From Tenacibaculum dicentrarchi (lineage in GTDB: Bacteria; Bacteroidota; Bacteroidia; Flavobacteriales; Flavobacteriaceae), in the NCBI RefSeq assembly GCF_900239345.1, contig NZ_OESZ01000023.1, positions 124,001 to 188,000 of the forward strand: 64,000 bases of DNA, in the 5' to 3' direction. Below the pieces are notes generated by a model. It was not told where the DNA came from. It saw nothing but the letters and a program-made list of their open reading frames with translations, and did no database searches. Shown piece after piece: positions 24,188 through 33,959 of the stretch. Position 1 is the first letter of the stretch. Every line of letters begins with the position of its first letter. The position numbers were made by a program, and so were the translations under genes.

Positions 24188-25930
24188 TTATTGAATTCTA
24201 ACCGTTATTAAAAGTACTTGTTCTTTATTTTTATCATCAGGATTTCCTTTTACTATCGACAAATAATAATTACCCGATTTTAGTGTTTTTACACTAAATT
24301 TAGTAGCATCGCCAGTAATTTCTCCACGGTCTGAACCATAACCTGAAGCATCTACGGTACAATTATCAATAGTATTATTAAAAATTTCAAAATCAATAGT
24401 AGCACCTAATGCTACATAAACATCATAACTTTTTTCTTGATTTGCTGTAAAATAAGGTGTCGCCATTCCGTATTCTGAACTATCTTTCTGAATAACATCC
24501 ACACCATTTATTTTAATTGAAGCTGATATTAATGTTTTATATTTTACTGTAAAACTTTTTGAATCAGTAGCATCATCTTTTCTTGATACCGTAACAACTA
24601 CCTCACCTCCTTTTCTAACAGAAAAATTACGGTTTAATTTTAAATAATACTTGCTATCATCTAAAGGTGATTGTTGTATTTCATCAAAAGTTAAAATATT
24701 TTCTTTACTAAAAGTAACATTATATTCACCAATTCCTCCTTGAAGAGTTAAATCTAAATAGCTTAAATCATAAAGAGTTGTAGCGTTTACCTCAATATCA
24801 TCATTAAAAATAGCTAATGGATTCGGTGCAACAACAATTACTGTTACTTTTTCTGTGGTAACTCCATCGGTAAAGGTTAATTCTGCCGAACCAACTTGAG
24901 CTGTTTTTATAACTACTGTACGGCTACTTGAGCCATATTCATCTTTTATTTCAGCAGTTGCAACACTTGAATTTGTTGAACTTACTGATATCGCATCTAT
25001 TTTACCCTCCACAGTTATTTCAACCGATTTTCCCATTGGAATTTCTAAGGCTGTTTCAGATAAATTTAATGCCTTAAAAACTTTTACCGTAAATTCGATT
25101 TCTTTTAATTTGGCATCTTTTATTACATAAGAATCAGTGGTCGCTTCTGTACTATTAAAAATTATTTTAGAACCATTTACATCTTCTTCTCCTTGTTCAT
25201 TTACAATTTTAAAGGTTGATTTTGACGAACTCCAACTGTACTTATCTTCAACCGTAAAAGGAGCTGTTCCTGTTAAAACAACTACTTCGGCAGTTTGTGT
25301 TAAAATAAACTCCACTTTTTCTTTATCAAGAGTTAATTCAGGTGCTGGTGTAATTTTAACGGTTATTACAGCGGTTTTTTTAGTTTTAAGGTCTGTTAAT
25401 ATTACTTCAGAATCTCCTAATACTTTCCCTGTAATTTTAATATCCATACCCACTATTTCGGCAGTTGCATTGCTATTATTTACACTTATTTCATACTCGC
25501 TAGAACCTGCTAAAATTTTAACGGTAGCAATTTCATCTATTAAAAGATTTACTAATGATTTTTCAATAGCCACATCAGGAGTTTTTACCAATACAGTAAT
25601 TTCCGATTTTTTATCGGCAGCATCAACAAGCGTAATGGTGGCTGTTCCCGCGCTTACAGGTGTTACTGAAATTGTTGTTTTTTGAGTTTCTTTATCAATA
25701 ATTATACTAGCTGTCGCTATTTTTTTATCTGATGAAGTTACACTATAAGCTCCATTTCCTTTTAAAACATTGATAATTCCTGCTGTTCCTTTTTCGGTAA
25801 GCGTTAATTCTTTACTGTTTAATTCGATATCTACTATAGGGATTGGCTCATCTTCAGAACAAGAAACCATAGTTAATAGGGTTAAAAACCCTAATAGTAG
25901 TACACTAAAAATTAAATTACTTTTTTTCAT
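24188..25930 (-). CDS. Surface lipoprotein with repeated Ig-like (BACON/Big_2-type) domains
   Basis: A 580-residue lipoprotein (lipobox Cys24 in LLTMVSC). The mature part is about five Ig-like repeats of 80-100 residues. Each opens with a strand such as IELNSKELTLTEKGTAGI, IEKSLVNLLIDEIATVKI, LTLDKEKVEFILTQTAEV or LSETALEIPMGKSVEITV, then a G-x-Y/F segment and TATI or AEI strands. Such proteins act as adhesins or carbohydrate-binding surface proteins; the ligand cannot be read from the sequence. It is monocistronic, with its own terminator. Confidence 0.75.
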   Translation of the reverse strand: MKKSNLIFSVLLLGFLTLLTMVSCSEDEPIPIVDIELNSKELTLTEKGTAGIINVLKGNGAYSVTSSDKKIATASIIIDKETQKTTISVTPVSAGTATITLVDAADKKSEITVLVKTPDVAIEKSLVNLLIDEIATVKILAGSSEYEISVNNSNATAEIVGMDIKITGKVLGDSEVILTDLKTKKTAVITVKITPAPELTLDKEKVEFILTQTAEVVVLTGTAPFTVEDKYSWSSSKSTFKIVNEQGEEDVNGSKIIFNSTEATTDSYVIKDAKLKEIEFTVKVFKALNLSETALEIPMGKSVEITVEGKIDAISVSSTNSSVATAEIKDEYGSSSRTVVIKTAQVGSAELTFTDGVTTEKVTVIVVAPNPLAIFNDDIEVNATTLYDLSYLDLTLQGGIGEYNVTFSKENILTFDEIQQSPLDDSKYYLKLNRNFSVRKGGEVVVTVSRKDDATDSKSFTVKYKTLISASIKINGVDVIQKDSSEYGMATPYFTANQEKSYDVYVALGATIDFEIFNNTIDNCTVDASGYGSDRGEITGDATKFSVKTLKSGNYYLSIVKGNPDDKNKEQVLLITVRIQ

Positions 25931-26039
25931 TTTCTTTGATTTTTTCTACTTATTTTTATTCAATCTTAATAAAAGACAAAGTTAATCTTTTAATTATAAT
26001 CAGCAATAGTAAATCCTTTTAAATTTAAAAAAAGCACAA

Positions 26040-26072
26040 AAAAAAAGCCAAACAAATTTGTTTGGCTTTTTA
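26040..26072 (-). terminator. Terminator after the PpiD-like gene
   Basis: AAAAGCCAAACAAA (26043-26056) and TTTGTTTGGCTTTT (26057-26070) form a perfect palindrome with a long A-run on the left, which is a T-run for the minus strand. Confidence 0.85.
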
Positions 26073-26088
26073 ATATTTTATTTAGTTT

Positions 26089-28206
26089 TTAGATTCCGTA
26101 AAAAGAAGTCATATTGTCTTCAATGTTTGATGCTTTTTTAATCGCTTCATACATTTGGAATGTTTTATTTTTTCTTTCGTTTACTAAACGCTTTCTAAAA
26201 GAATCGTAATTTGGTAATGCTGTTGGTAATTTTTTAGCTGTTACTTGAAAAGCAAAAACACCTTTATCACCTACTACATTTTTAATTACAGTATTTTCTT
26301 TAGCGTTAAGCATTGCACCTATTATTTTTGGTTCATACCCTACACCAGAAATTGTTGGTGACTGTAAATTTACATCTGTAGCATTTTTAACAGTTAGTGA
26401 AACTGATTTAGCTATTTCATCTAAAGTAGCTCCATTAATTTTAGCTTCAATTAATTTAGCTTTTTTTAAGTTTGTTAAAATAGGACGCACTTTTGAAGTT
26501 GCTTTTTCAGCCGACATTAAACCTTTTGCTGTTTTACCAGTTAAAGTTGCTACTACATAACCACCTTCAATATCAAAACGTTTAGAAGCGCCTTTTTTGG
26601 TTTCTTTGTTAAAAGACCAGGTAATAATTTCTCTTTCTTTTCCAATACCTGCTACTGTTTCATCTAAAGGTTTTAAACCAATTGCTGGCTGAGAAGTTAA
26701 TTTTTGTGCTTTTACCACTTCGTCAAAACTTTTACCGTTTGATAATGCTAAAGCAAATGTTTCGGCATTTTTAAAAACAGCATCTTCAGTTGCTTCAGAA
26801 GCTTCAATTTTACGAGAAAACGTTGCTAATTTAACCACTGGCTGAAAATTCTTTTGACCATCAATTTTAATTACATGGAATCCAAATTGAGATTTTACAA
26901 CCCCTACAGCATCTTTTTTTCCTTCAAAAACAAAATCTCTAAAAGAAGGAACCATTCTGTTATAACCAAACCAATCATAAAAACCACCTTTTTCAGCAGA
27001 ACCTTTATCCGAAGAAAACTCTTTTGCTAAAGCAGCAAATTTAGCACTACTCCCTTTTACAATTGCCAATAAACTATCAGCAGTTTGTTTTGCTTGTTCT
27101 TCTGTTTGGGTAACCGTAGCATCTGCGCTTGCAGCTCCAACAAAAGGAATTAAAATATGACTTGCCTTAGCAGAGTCTGGTAATTGAGTTACCGTTGTTA
27201 TTTTTGATAATTTAAAATAATTTGCATCTTTATAAGGACCAAAAACATCGCCTTGTTTACCTTCAAAAATAGCTTCTGCTACTCCTTGTGGTACTTGAGA
27301 TTTGAATTTGTAATTGTTATCAAGTGTTGTATCAGAATTATTTTCTGATAAAAACACTGCATAATCAGTTGTATTTTTTAATCCTTTTACAGCAACATTT
27401 CCTTTAGTTTCTGAATCTTCAATTAAAGTAGCAACTTGTGCTTTAATAGCCGTTTCATCTTGAGTTGTTGCTTTAATATCAAACTTTACAAAATTGATAT
27501 CTCTTGAAGCAGCCACTTGAAATTCTGCAGAATGCTTACTAATATAATTTTGGATATCGTTTGTTGTTATTTTTACCTCATCATCTTTAATTGACGTGTA
27601 AGGAACATATAGATATTTACCAGAAATTTTTGTGTTTGCATTTAAATATTGTGCCTCACCTTCTTTTAAAGATGCACCTAAACCAGCCGAAACCAGATTA
27701 TCGTATGCTGTTTTTTCAAGGTTATTTTTTAAAGAAGCCATATAATTTTGCCAATTTCTCCAATCAGCACCATTTTCTTCTTTAATTGTAACTAAATAAC
27801 TTTTTAGTTTATTTTTATCTAAAATATTTGAAGTTTGAAACCTTGGATCATTTTGTATAAACTCTGTTTCATATAAACTATTCATAATATCAGCATCACC
27901 AATAGTAATTCCTGCTTCTTCTAGCTGAGTTTTATAAATTTTTTGTCTAACAATATTTCCCCAAACAGTTTTTGCTGCCTGCATTTCAGAAACACGGTTA
28001 CCTGTTTGTGTTTTATATGCTTCTAAAGCTTCCGCAAATTCTTGACGAGAGATGGTTTCTCCATTTACTTCGCCAATTTCATTTACTTTACTTGCATTAA
28101 AAAAGTCTGATATTGTAGAAGGGTCTAATACAAAAGCAAAAAGTGCTAAACCAATTACAAGAATTAAGAACATTGAACGTTCTCTAATTTTCGATAAAAT
28201 TGCCAT
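26089..28206 (-). CDS. PpiD/SurA-type peptidyl-prolyl isomerase, membrane-anchored
   Basis: A 705-residue periplasmic folding factor. A cytoplasmic stub and one TM helix (about 12-28, MFLILVIGLALFAFVLDP) anchor it. A SurA_N-like region follows (EVNGETISRQEFAEALEAYK). A parvulin domain lies in the middle (KASHILIPFVGA, then FAALAKEFSSDKGSAEKGGF, DWFGYNRMVPSFRDFVFEGK and SQFGFHVIKI). The last 250 residues form a second chaperone-like module. It assists outer-membrane and secreted protein folding at the inner membrane. It is the last gene of the leftward envelope run. Confidence 0.93.
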   Translation of the reverse strand: MAILSKIRERSMFLILVIGLALFAFVLDPSTISDFFNASKVNEIGEVNGETISRQEFAEALEAYKTQTGNRVSEMQAAKTVWGNIVRQKIYKTQLEEAGITIGDADIMNSLYETEFIQNDPRFQTSNILDKNKLKSYLVTIKEENGADWRNWQNYMASLKNNLEKTAYDNLVSAGLGASLKEGEAQYLNANTKISGKYLYVPYTSIKDDEVKITTNDIQNYISKHSAEFQVAASRDINFVKFDIKATTQDETAIKAQVATLIEDSETKGNVAVKGLKNTTDYAVFLSENNSDTTLDNNYKFKSQVPQGVAEAIFEGKQGDVFGPYKDANYFKLSKITTVTQLPDSAKASHILIPFVGAASADATVTQTEEQAKQTADSLLAIVKGSSAKFAALAKEFSSDKGSAEKGGFYDWFGYNRMVPSFRDFVFEGKKDAVGVVKSQFGFHVIKIDGQKNFQPVVKLATFSRKIEASEATEDAVFKNAETFALALSNGKSFDEVVKAQKLTSQPAIGLKPLDETVAGIGKEREIITWSFNKETKKGASKRFDIEGGYVVATLTGKTAKGLMSAEKATSKVRPILTNLKKAKLIEAKINGATLDEIAKSVSLTVKNATDVNLQSPTISGVGYEPKIIGAMLNAKENTVIKNVVGDKGVFAFQVTAKKLPTALPNYDSFRKRLVNERKNKTFQMYEAIKKASNIEDNMTSFYGI

Positions 28207-28285
28207 ACGTTATTTATTTTATTAACAGTGAGCGAAAATACAATTTCGCTTTAAATAAAACAATGTTTTTTAAAGCTGTTTTTTT

Positions 28286-29575
28286 TTAAGCTTCTTTATC
28301 GGTAATTTTTAAATACAAATCGTCAATTTTTGTGGCACTTACTTTTAGTATTTTTATATAGAGTTTATCTAACTGTAAAATAGCACCTTGCTCGGGTATT
28401 GTTTCAGTATAATTTATAATAAACCCCCCTAAGGTTTCATAAGCTTCTTCTTTGGGAATGTTTAAATCGTATTCTTCATTTAAATAATCAACCTCTAAAC
28501 GTGCTGAAAAATTAAATTCAAAATCGTTTATTTTTTCTTCTAACAATTCTTGACTATCGTGTTCATCTTCAATTTCACCAAACAATTCTTCTACCACGTC
28601 TTCTACAGTAATAATACCCGAAGTACCCCCATATTCATCAACAACAACAGCAATACTTTTTCTTTTTTTCATTAAACTGTTTAAAACATCGTTAATTATC
28701 ATTGATTCTGGCACAAATTCAACTGGCAATAGTATTGATTTAATAGACATAGGATTTTTAAATAATTCAAAAGCATTTATATATCCTAAAATATCGTCTA
28801 ACGAATTTTTATACACCAATATTTTAGATAAACCTGTTGTTATAAATATGTTTTTTAGGTTTTCTACTGATTCGTGCATATCAATAGCCACTATTTCGGT
28901 ACGAGGTACCATTATTTCACGAGCTTTTACCTTGTGAAATTCTAAGGCATTTTGAAAAATTTGAATTTCTGAATCAATATCATCATCATTTCCCCTATCT
29001 AGTTGTTCTACAATATAATTTCCTAGTTCTTCTTTACTAAATTCAGTTTTAGTTTCGTTTTCTTTTATTCTGAAGATAAGGAAGAGAAAAAAATCAGAAA
29101 TTTTAGTAATAACCCATGTAATTCCATAAAATAACAAGTAAAAAAAATAGGCAGGAACTACAAAAAACTTAAGCATTTCATTTGCATAAATTCGAAACAT
29201 TGTTTTTGGCAAAAACTCTGCTGTTATTAGAATAACAATGGTAGATATTACTGTTTGAGTTAACAAACTTAAATCATCTAATAAATAGTTTATAAAAATA
29301 ATATTACTTGGTAAGACCAAGTGAAACCAGTGTATTAGCAATCGCCCCATAAAATAACTATATATAACCAAAGCTACATTATTACCAACTAGCATTGTAG
29401 TGATAAATTTTGAAGATTTTTCGGTTAATATTGCTAAAATTTTAGGTAAAAATCCTACTCTATTTTTCTCTAATTCAATATGTAATTTATTGGCTGAGAT
29501 AAAAGCGATTTCCATTCCTGAAAAAAAGGCTGAAAATAATATTGATACAAAAATTACAATGATTTCAAATTCCAT
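28286..29575 (-). CDS. CNNM/CorC-type transporter-associated membrane protein (hemolysin family)
   Basis: A 429-residue protein with the CNNM (DUF21) membrane domain (about residues 1-150, with FSAFFSGMEIAFISANKLHI and FITTMLVGNNVALVIYSYFM). Two CBS domains follow (VPRTEIVAIDMHESVENLKN and KRKSIAVVVDEYGGTSGIIT), and then a CorC_HlyC domain. The family covers Mg/Co efflux proteins and flavobacterial GldE; the gld-typical neighbours of GldE are absent here, so I give no symbol. Its start overlaps the stop of the upstream small gene (TAATG), indicating translational coupling. Confidence 0.88.
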   Translation of the reverse strand: MEFEIIVIFVSILFSAFFSGMEIAFISANKLHIELEKNRVGFLPKILAILTEKSSKFITTMLVGNNVALVIYSYFMGRLLIHWFHLVLPSNIIFINYLLDDLSLLTQTVISTIVILITAEFLPKTMFRIYANEMLKFFVVPAYFFYLLFYGITWVITKISDFFLFLIFRIKENETKTEFSKEELGNYIVEQLDRGNDDDIDSEIQIFQNALEFHKVKAREIMVPRTEIVAIDMHESVENLKNIFITTGLSKILVYKNSLDDILGYINAFELFKNPMSIKSILLPVEFVPESMIINDVLNSLMKKRKSIAVVVDEYGGTSGIITVEDVVEELFGEIEDEHDSQELLEEKINDFEFNFSARLEVDYLNEEYDLNIPKEEAYETLGGFIINYTETIPEQGAILQLDKLYIKILKVSATKIDDLYLKITDKEA

Positions 29576-29772
29576 TATTTTTGTTGATTTCTCTTGGCTA
29601 GTTTTCTTCTAAAATGACGTTTAAAAAAGAAAATTAAAGTGATAAAGGTACCAAAACCAAACATAATAAATGCCTCTTCTTTGTCTGAATTAAATTTTAA
29701 AATCCCTTCAATAAAAAAAAGTACGCCAATAACTAAGTAACCGTATTGTAAATATTTCCAAAAAGTGTTCAT
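29575..29772 (-). CDS. Small two-helix membrane protein
   Basis: A 65-residue protein with two predicted TM segments (about 10-25 and 36-50) and a basic tail (FKRHFRRKLAKRNQQK). No family is recognised. It overlaps the CNNM gene by 1 nt and follows the lptC gene by about 30 nt, so it belongs to the envelope run. Confidence 0.65.
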   Translation of the reverse strand: MNTFWKYLQYGYLVIGVLFFIEGILKFNSDKEEAFIMFGFGTFITLIFFFKRHFRRKLAKRNQQK

Positions 29773-29805
29773 ATATTTTATCTATGCTTGTATTTAGCCT
29801 GTGTT

Positions 29806-30375
29806 TTATTTTTGGTTGGCTTGTAAATTTCCTGTTATATCTTTGGCAATCCATTTGGTTAAGTTTTCTTTCGATTCAAACCCAAAACCATTAATAGTAT
29901 CTTGCAATGTTGTTAACCTAAAACCATCTTCAGTAAAAAAATAATGTTCTTTTTGATCCCAAAATAACTGATTGGTTTCTAACTTTGTATTTTCTTTATA
30001 ATTTAATATAACCACATTTCCTTTAATTTCAGAAATTGCAGTTTTGGTATATGTTATGGCATAATTTCCTGTAATACTTGTTGAATCACGCTGGGTTTTA
30101 TCAATAGAAACAATTTTAATTCCTTTTGGGAATTCCATATAAGGATGGTCTTTACGGTTAGAAAAGTCATGAAAAATAGGCGCTTTTGTTTTAGAGGTTA
30201 TTTTTCCTGAATCTTTTTTAACATGATAAATATTTTCAGCCGTTCCTACGGGCATATTTTTATCGGCTAAAAAATCTCGTACTTCTTTTTTAGAATTTAC
30301 GCATGAAAAAAGCATTGTTACCATAAAAATGGCAACAATGCTTTTACATTTATTTGTGATATTTTGCTTCATCAA
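29806..30375 (-). CDS. lptC: LPS export ABC transporter periplasmic protein LptC
   Basis: LptC receives LPS from the LptB2FG transporter and passes it to LptA across the periplasm. The 189-residue protein has a lipoprotein-like start (VTMLFSCVNSKKEV). It then shows the OstA/LptC jelly-roll pattern with PYMEFPKGIKIVSIDKTQRD, ITGNYAITYTKTAISEIKGN and KLETNQLFWDQKEHYFFTED. That last segment is diagnostic for the Bacteroidota LptC. It is followed by the small membrane protein gene and preceded by the TPR-like gene. Confidence 0.88.
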   Translation of the reverse strand: MMKQNITNKCKSIVAIFMVTMLFSCVNSKKEVRDFLADKNMPVGTAENIYHVKKDSGKITSKTKAPIFHDFSNRKDHPYMEFPKGIKIVSIDKTQRDSTSITGNYAITYTKTAISEIKGNVVILNYKENTKLETNQLFWDQKEHYFFTEDGFRLTTLQDTINGFGFESKENLTKWIAKDITGNLQANQK

Positions 30376-30381
30376 TATTTA

Positions 30382-31692
30382 TTATGGAATACGAACAGTT
30401 TCACCAATCCAACATCCAATTTTATGCGTTGCTCCTGAAGCAACTCCTTTTTGGAATACTAATTTTTTTGATGGCATATTTTTTCTATAGCTAGCAATAT
30501 ATCTATTAGCACCACATCCTGGATCTACTTTACTCGCTTTTAAAGCTTTGTTTAAAGCAGCTACATATACCATTCTTTTTTCAAATTCATCAGCACCACA
30601 AGAATTGGCACTTCTTTGATATAAACTTGCGATAAATAAATATGCTTTCCCCATGTTTGGGTTATATTTTAACGCTTCATACGCTAAAGCTCTTCCTCTA
30701 TTTCCTCCTGCACTTTGTGCTTCTCTTAATTTATATTTTGCCTTTTTAAATGGGTCTGTTTCTAAATCAAAAGCTTTCTTTTTCATTTGAGTAGCTCCAT
30801 TTTTATCACCATTTTTAGCTAAAACTCCTGCTAAGAAATTGTAAGCATCAGCCGATTGTGTTGTTTCAGCATATGAATTTGCTAACTTTTCAAATAAAGG
30901 GTCTGTTTGACATCCTTTATTATACATTCTTGAAACAGCTCTTTTTAACCAAACTCCATCGGTTTTATTTTCTTCATAATCTCTAGTATAAATAGGGATT
31001 AATCGTTCACAAGTTGCTATTTTAGAAATCATAGCATCTAAACCTCCTTCTACTTGTCCTAAAGCAGTAGAATTAATTGTAAAAGCTTTTAAATTTCTTT
31101 TTTCTCTAGCTCCAATAGTTCCTAAAGAATCTTTCAATTGTAATTTTGATACTTTTTTATTGTAATCTTCTAATTTTTCATTAACAGACTCCATTACATC
31201 ATCATAAGTATCAAAAACTTTTTGAGGATTTGTATCTTTGTTTGCTTCTGCTGTTGATTTAAAGTATCTAAAAATATTTTTTACTCCCATATCTTTAGGA
31301 GAAATATCGTATGCTTTTTTCAGATACACAAAAACCTCTTGGTCTGTAGCTAATTTATTTTTCACTAAATAAGTTGCGTAATCACTATGTGCTTTTGCAG
31401 CACCTTTTACAGGAAAATTTAGTAACCTCGCTTCATAAATTCTTTTAGCTAAGACAGGATCTTTTGTTTTACTTGCTATTTTAGATCCGTATTTATAAAT
31501 ATTAACAGATAATTTTGGGCAATTTGTTAATAAGTATTCTAAACTTATTTTGGCAGCATCATACTTACCTGTTTTTGTGTCTCCTTTAAAAAGGTTGTAC
31601 TTCATGTTACACTCTTGACTTGCTTGCGCCTTGACACCGTTTACTGCCACAAACAAAAATAATCCTGTTAGCAAATACGTAATTTTTTTCAT
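30382..31692 (-). CDS. TPR-like periplasmic protein of unknown function
   Basis: A 436-residue exported protein (signal peptide to about residue 22, ITYLLTGLFLFVAVNGVKA). It is mostly helical repeats, including YLKKAYDISPKDMGVKN, AKNGDKNGATQMKKKAFDLE and LAYEALKYNPNMGKAYLFIA, which look like TPR units. The Cys residues (about 10) point to disulfides. It is encoded 6 nt upstream of lptC and 21 nt downstream of the outer-membrane protein, so a role in envelope assembly is likely but unproven. Confidence 0.7.
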   Translation of the reverse strand: MKKITYLLTGLFLFVAVNGVKAQASQECNMKYNLFKGDTKTGKYDAAKISLEYLLTNCPKLSVNIYKYGSKIASKTKDPVLAKRIYEARLLNFPVKGAAKAHSDYATYLVKNKLATDQEVFVYLKKAYDISPKDMGVKNIFRYFKSTAEANKDTNPQKVFDTYDDVMESVNEKLEDYNKKVSKLQLKDSLGTIGAREKRNLKAFTINSTALGQVEGGLDAMISKIATCERLIPIYTRDYEENKTDGVWLKRAVSRMYNKGCQTDPLFEKLANSYAETTQSADAYNFLAGVLAKNGDKNGATQMKKKAFDLETDPFKKAKYKLREAQSAGGNRGRALAYEALKYNPNMGKAYLFIASLYQRSANSCGADEFEKRMVYVAALNKALKASKVDPGCGANRYIASYRKNMPSKKLVFQKGVASGATHKIGCWIGETVRIP

Positions 31693-31713
31693 CCTATTAA
31701 TCGTTTTGTTTTG

Positions 31714-32982
31714 TTAATCTATTTTTCTTTTATGAAACCACTTAGTACTATTCAAAGATAAACTTAATCGAACATTAAAATATTTTTCTTTTATTAAGTT
31801 ATTACTAACTGTTCCTTTTTGCCCGTACTCTAAGCCAATATTTACATTCGATAATTGTCTTGGCAATGGCAATCCTAATCCAACATTTATGCCAAAGTCT
31901 TTTATTTCTGTAAAATCAGTACCTGTTTGCATTAATAACCCTGTATCTTCAAAACGCAAACCAGCCCTATAAGTAACTCTTTTCCAGTAGCTTGATATTG
32001 AATTGATTTTAGGAATATAATATCCTCCTATTGACAACCTACTTGAATCATCATATTTATATTGGCTACCATCAGCGGCTAAATTATTATCGGTATTTAG
32101 AGCACTTTTAAATTCTTGATTAACTCCTACGTACCACTTATTTTCTTTTCCTAAACCAAAACCAAAAATACTTTTCATAGGAGTTGTTACGTTTCCGTTA
32201 ACAGATTTATCAAAAAACTGCTTTTTTTCTGATTCTTTCCCTGAAACATTTAAAATAATTGAAGACATCTTTTTGTTTCCATCAGTCGATAAATCACTTT
32301 TAACAGCAAAAGAAGCACCTGTATATAGGTTTATTTTATCATTCAAAAGAGTTTTATATTGTGCTCCAAATTTAAAAACACCACCTCTTACATCTATTTT
32401 ATCTTGATATTTTGTAGCTAAAGGAAGTCCGTTTTTTTGATAGATTACGTTATTTTCTAGGTTTCCAAAAACATAACCTGCTTCAACTCCAACAGAAAGT
32501 CCTTTAATTATATAAGTACCAAAACTAGCATATATTTTGTTTGTTCCCCCTTCGCCTTTAAAAGAAGTTATTTCATCTTTATTTTCCGTATTTAATAATG
32601 AATATCCTACAGATGTAAATGGCTGTAAACCTACCGATAACCCTGCTTTTTTACCTACAGGAAACCCTAAAGAAACATATCGTAAACTTGTTGAACTCCC
32701 CGAACTTGAAGTATTTTCTTTTTGTAGTGTTAAAAAATTTGAACTAGCTCCAATGCCATAAGTAGCAACTCTTAAAGATGCATTTGCTGCTGGATTTACA
32801 AAGTTTAAATGATGCATATCATTTAAAGCAACTCCAATTCTTCCCATAGAAACATTTTCTACAGTTGCTCCTTCAAAAGTTTCACCAATTCCAAAATAAG
32901 AATAAGGCGAAGCACTATTTCTTTGTGCAAATGTTGTTATTGCACTTAATACAAGTAATACTGATATAAGTTTCTTAATCAT
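31714..32982 (-). CDS. Outer-membrane beta-barrel protein
   Basis: A 422-residue exported protein. The signal peptide ends near residue 19 (LVLSAITTFAQ), followed by NSASPYSYFGIGETFEGATV. Many alternating beta-strands with glycines follow (ISVLQPF-like VGLQPFTSVGYSLL, GLSVGVEAGYVFGNL, INLYTGASFAVKSDL, FNVRLSLSLNSTKWF). This is the FadL/OmpP1-like group often seen with the TPR protein and lptC in flavobacteria. The cargo is unknown. It overlaps the coaX end by 8 nt. Confidence 0.75.
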   Translation of the reverse strand: MIKKLISVLLVLSAITTFAQRNSASPYSYFGIGETFEGATVENVSMGRIGVALNDMHHLNFVNPAANASLRVATYGIGASSNFLTLQKENTSSSGSSTSLRYVSLGFPVGKKAGLSVGLQPFTSVGYSLLNTENKDEITSFKGEGGTNKIYASFGTYIIKGLSVGVEAGYVFGNLENNVIYQKNGLPLATKYQDKIDVRGGVFKFGAQYKTLLNDKINLYTGASFAVKSDLSTDGNKKMSSIILNVSGKESEKKQFFDKSVNGNVTTPMKSIFGFGLGKENKWYVGVNQEFKSALNTDNNLAADGSQYKYDDSSRLSIGGYYIPKINSISSYWKRVTYRAGLRFEDTGLLMQTGTDFTEIKDFGINVGLGLPLPRQLSNVNIGLEYGQKGTVSNNLIKEKYFNVRLSLSLNSTKWFHKRKID

Positions 32983-33706
32983 TTGTTAAATTATATGTCA
33001 AAACGGTATGTAATCCTTCCAAAACAAAATTTGGATGGGCAAATATGCCACTTTTTAATTGTTTAGCCAAGAAAAAGGTGTCACCTCCTGTTAAAACAAC
33101 TGTTAAATCGTTAAACTTTTTTTGATATTGCTCAATAATGCCATTTATTTCATTGCATACACCATTTACAATTCCCGAATGTATAGAAGTATTTGTGTTA
33201 AATCCTATAAAATTATCAACTTCTTTTGTTTCTAATAACGGTAATTTTGATGTAAAATGATGCAAAGCTTTATATCGCATAGCAATACCTGGCGAAATTG
33301 CGCCTCCTAAATATTCTTTTTTATGATTGATAAAGTCAAAAGTAATACAAGTTCCTGCATCAATAACTAAAATATTTTTCTTTGGATATTTAGCTACAGC
33401 AGCAGCAGCTAATGCAATTCTATCAACTCCTAAAGTTTTTGGTGTTCCATAAAGGTTTTTAAAAGGCACTTTTGTTTGATTTGTCAAATAAATAGGATTT
33501 AATCTCTTTTTTATTTCTTCGGATGTTTTTTCTGAAATACTAGCTACTGAAGCTATAATACTTGCTGAAACAAAATATTTTGAAATTATTTTTTCGATAA
33601 TTTTTATAATTTCGGAAGTATCAAAAACAATAACCTCTACAATTATATCATTCTGAAAAACAGCTATTTTACCTCTTGTATTTCCAATATCAATACTCAA
33701 ATTCAT
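32975..33706 (-). CDS. coaX: Type III pantothenate kinase
   Basis: CoaX performs the first step of coenzyme A synthesis, phosphorylating pantothenate. The 243-residue protein shows the ASKHA phosphate motifs NLSIDIGNTRGKIAVF (N-terminus), YGTPKTLGVDRIALAAAA, NILVIDAGTCITFDFIN and GAISPGIAMRYKALHHFT, with TVVLTGGDTFFLA at the end. It is complete. It is the first gene of the leftward envelope run and overlaps the outer-membrane protein by 8 nt. Confidence 0.95.
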   Translation of the reverse strand: MNLSIDIGNTRGKIAVFQNDIIVEVIVFDTSEIIKIIEKIISKYFVSASIIASVASISEKTSEEIKKRLNPIYLTNQTKVPFKNLYGTPKTLGVDRIALAAAAVAKYPKKNILVIDAGTCITFDFINHKKEYLGGAISPGIAMRYKALHHFTSKLPLLETKEVDNFIGFNTNTSIHSGIVNGVCNEINGIIEQYQKKFNDLTVVLTGGDTFFLAKQLKSGIFAHPNFVLEGLHTVLTYNLTND

Positions 33707-33770
33707 GGTTGTATTTTTTTAGATTTCAAAGTTACATTACATTTTTTTAATAAAAATATCATCAAAAATT

Positions 33771-33800
33771 TTGTGTAAGTAAAAAAGAGTTGTATATTTG
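33771..33800 (+). promoter_or_regulatory. Bacteroidota-type promoter for the tRNA-Phe pair
   Basis: TTG (33771-33773) and TATATTTG (33793-33800) are 19 nt apart. Transcription should begin near 33807, about 20 nt before the first tRNA. Confidence 0.65.
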
Positions 33801-33826
33801 CACCCGCTAAACGAAAGTAGCAAACT

Positions 33827-33899
33827 GGTGCCTTAGCTCAGTTGGTAGAGCAAAGGACTGAAAATCCTTGTGTCCCTGGTTCGATTCCTGGAGGCACCA
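33827..33899 (+). tRNA. tRNA-Phe (GAA), copy 1
   Basis: A 73-nt cloverleaf: acceptor GGTGCCT/AGGCACC, D stem GCTC/GAGC, anticodon arm AAGGA-CTGAAAA-TCCTT with anticodon GAA, T loop TTCGATT. The T stem (CCTGG/CCTGG) has a U-U mismatch at 51:63. CCA is not encoded. Confidence 0.96.
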
Positions 33900-33959
33900 C
33901 AATAATTTTTTCAATTGCAAAATTGCTAAATTTATTTGTTACTTTTATATAAGCACAAC

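Noticed and set aside
25137..25685. 182-codon open frame opposite the Ig-repeat lipoprotein
   Set aside because: Antisense to a well-supported lipoprotein with clear domains; no independent signal.
28286..29575. Calling the CNNM/CorC protein GldE
   Set aside because: GldE shares this fold, but the usual gldD neighbourhood is missing, so the symbol is not supported.
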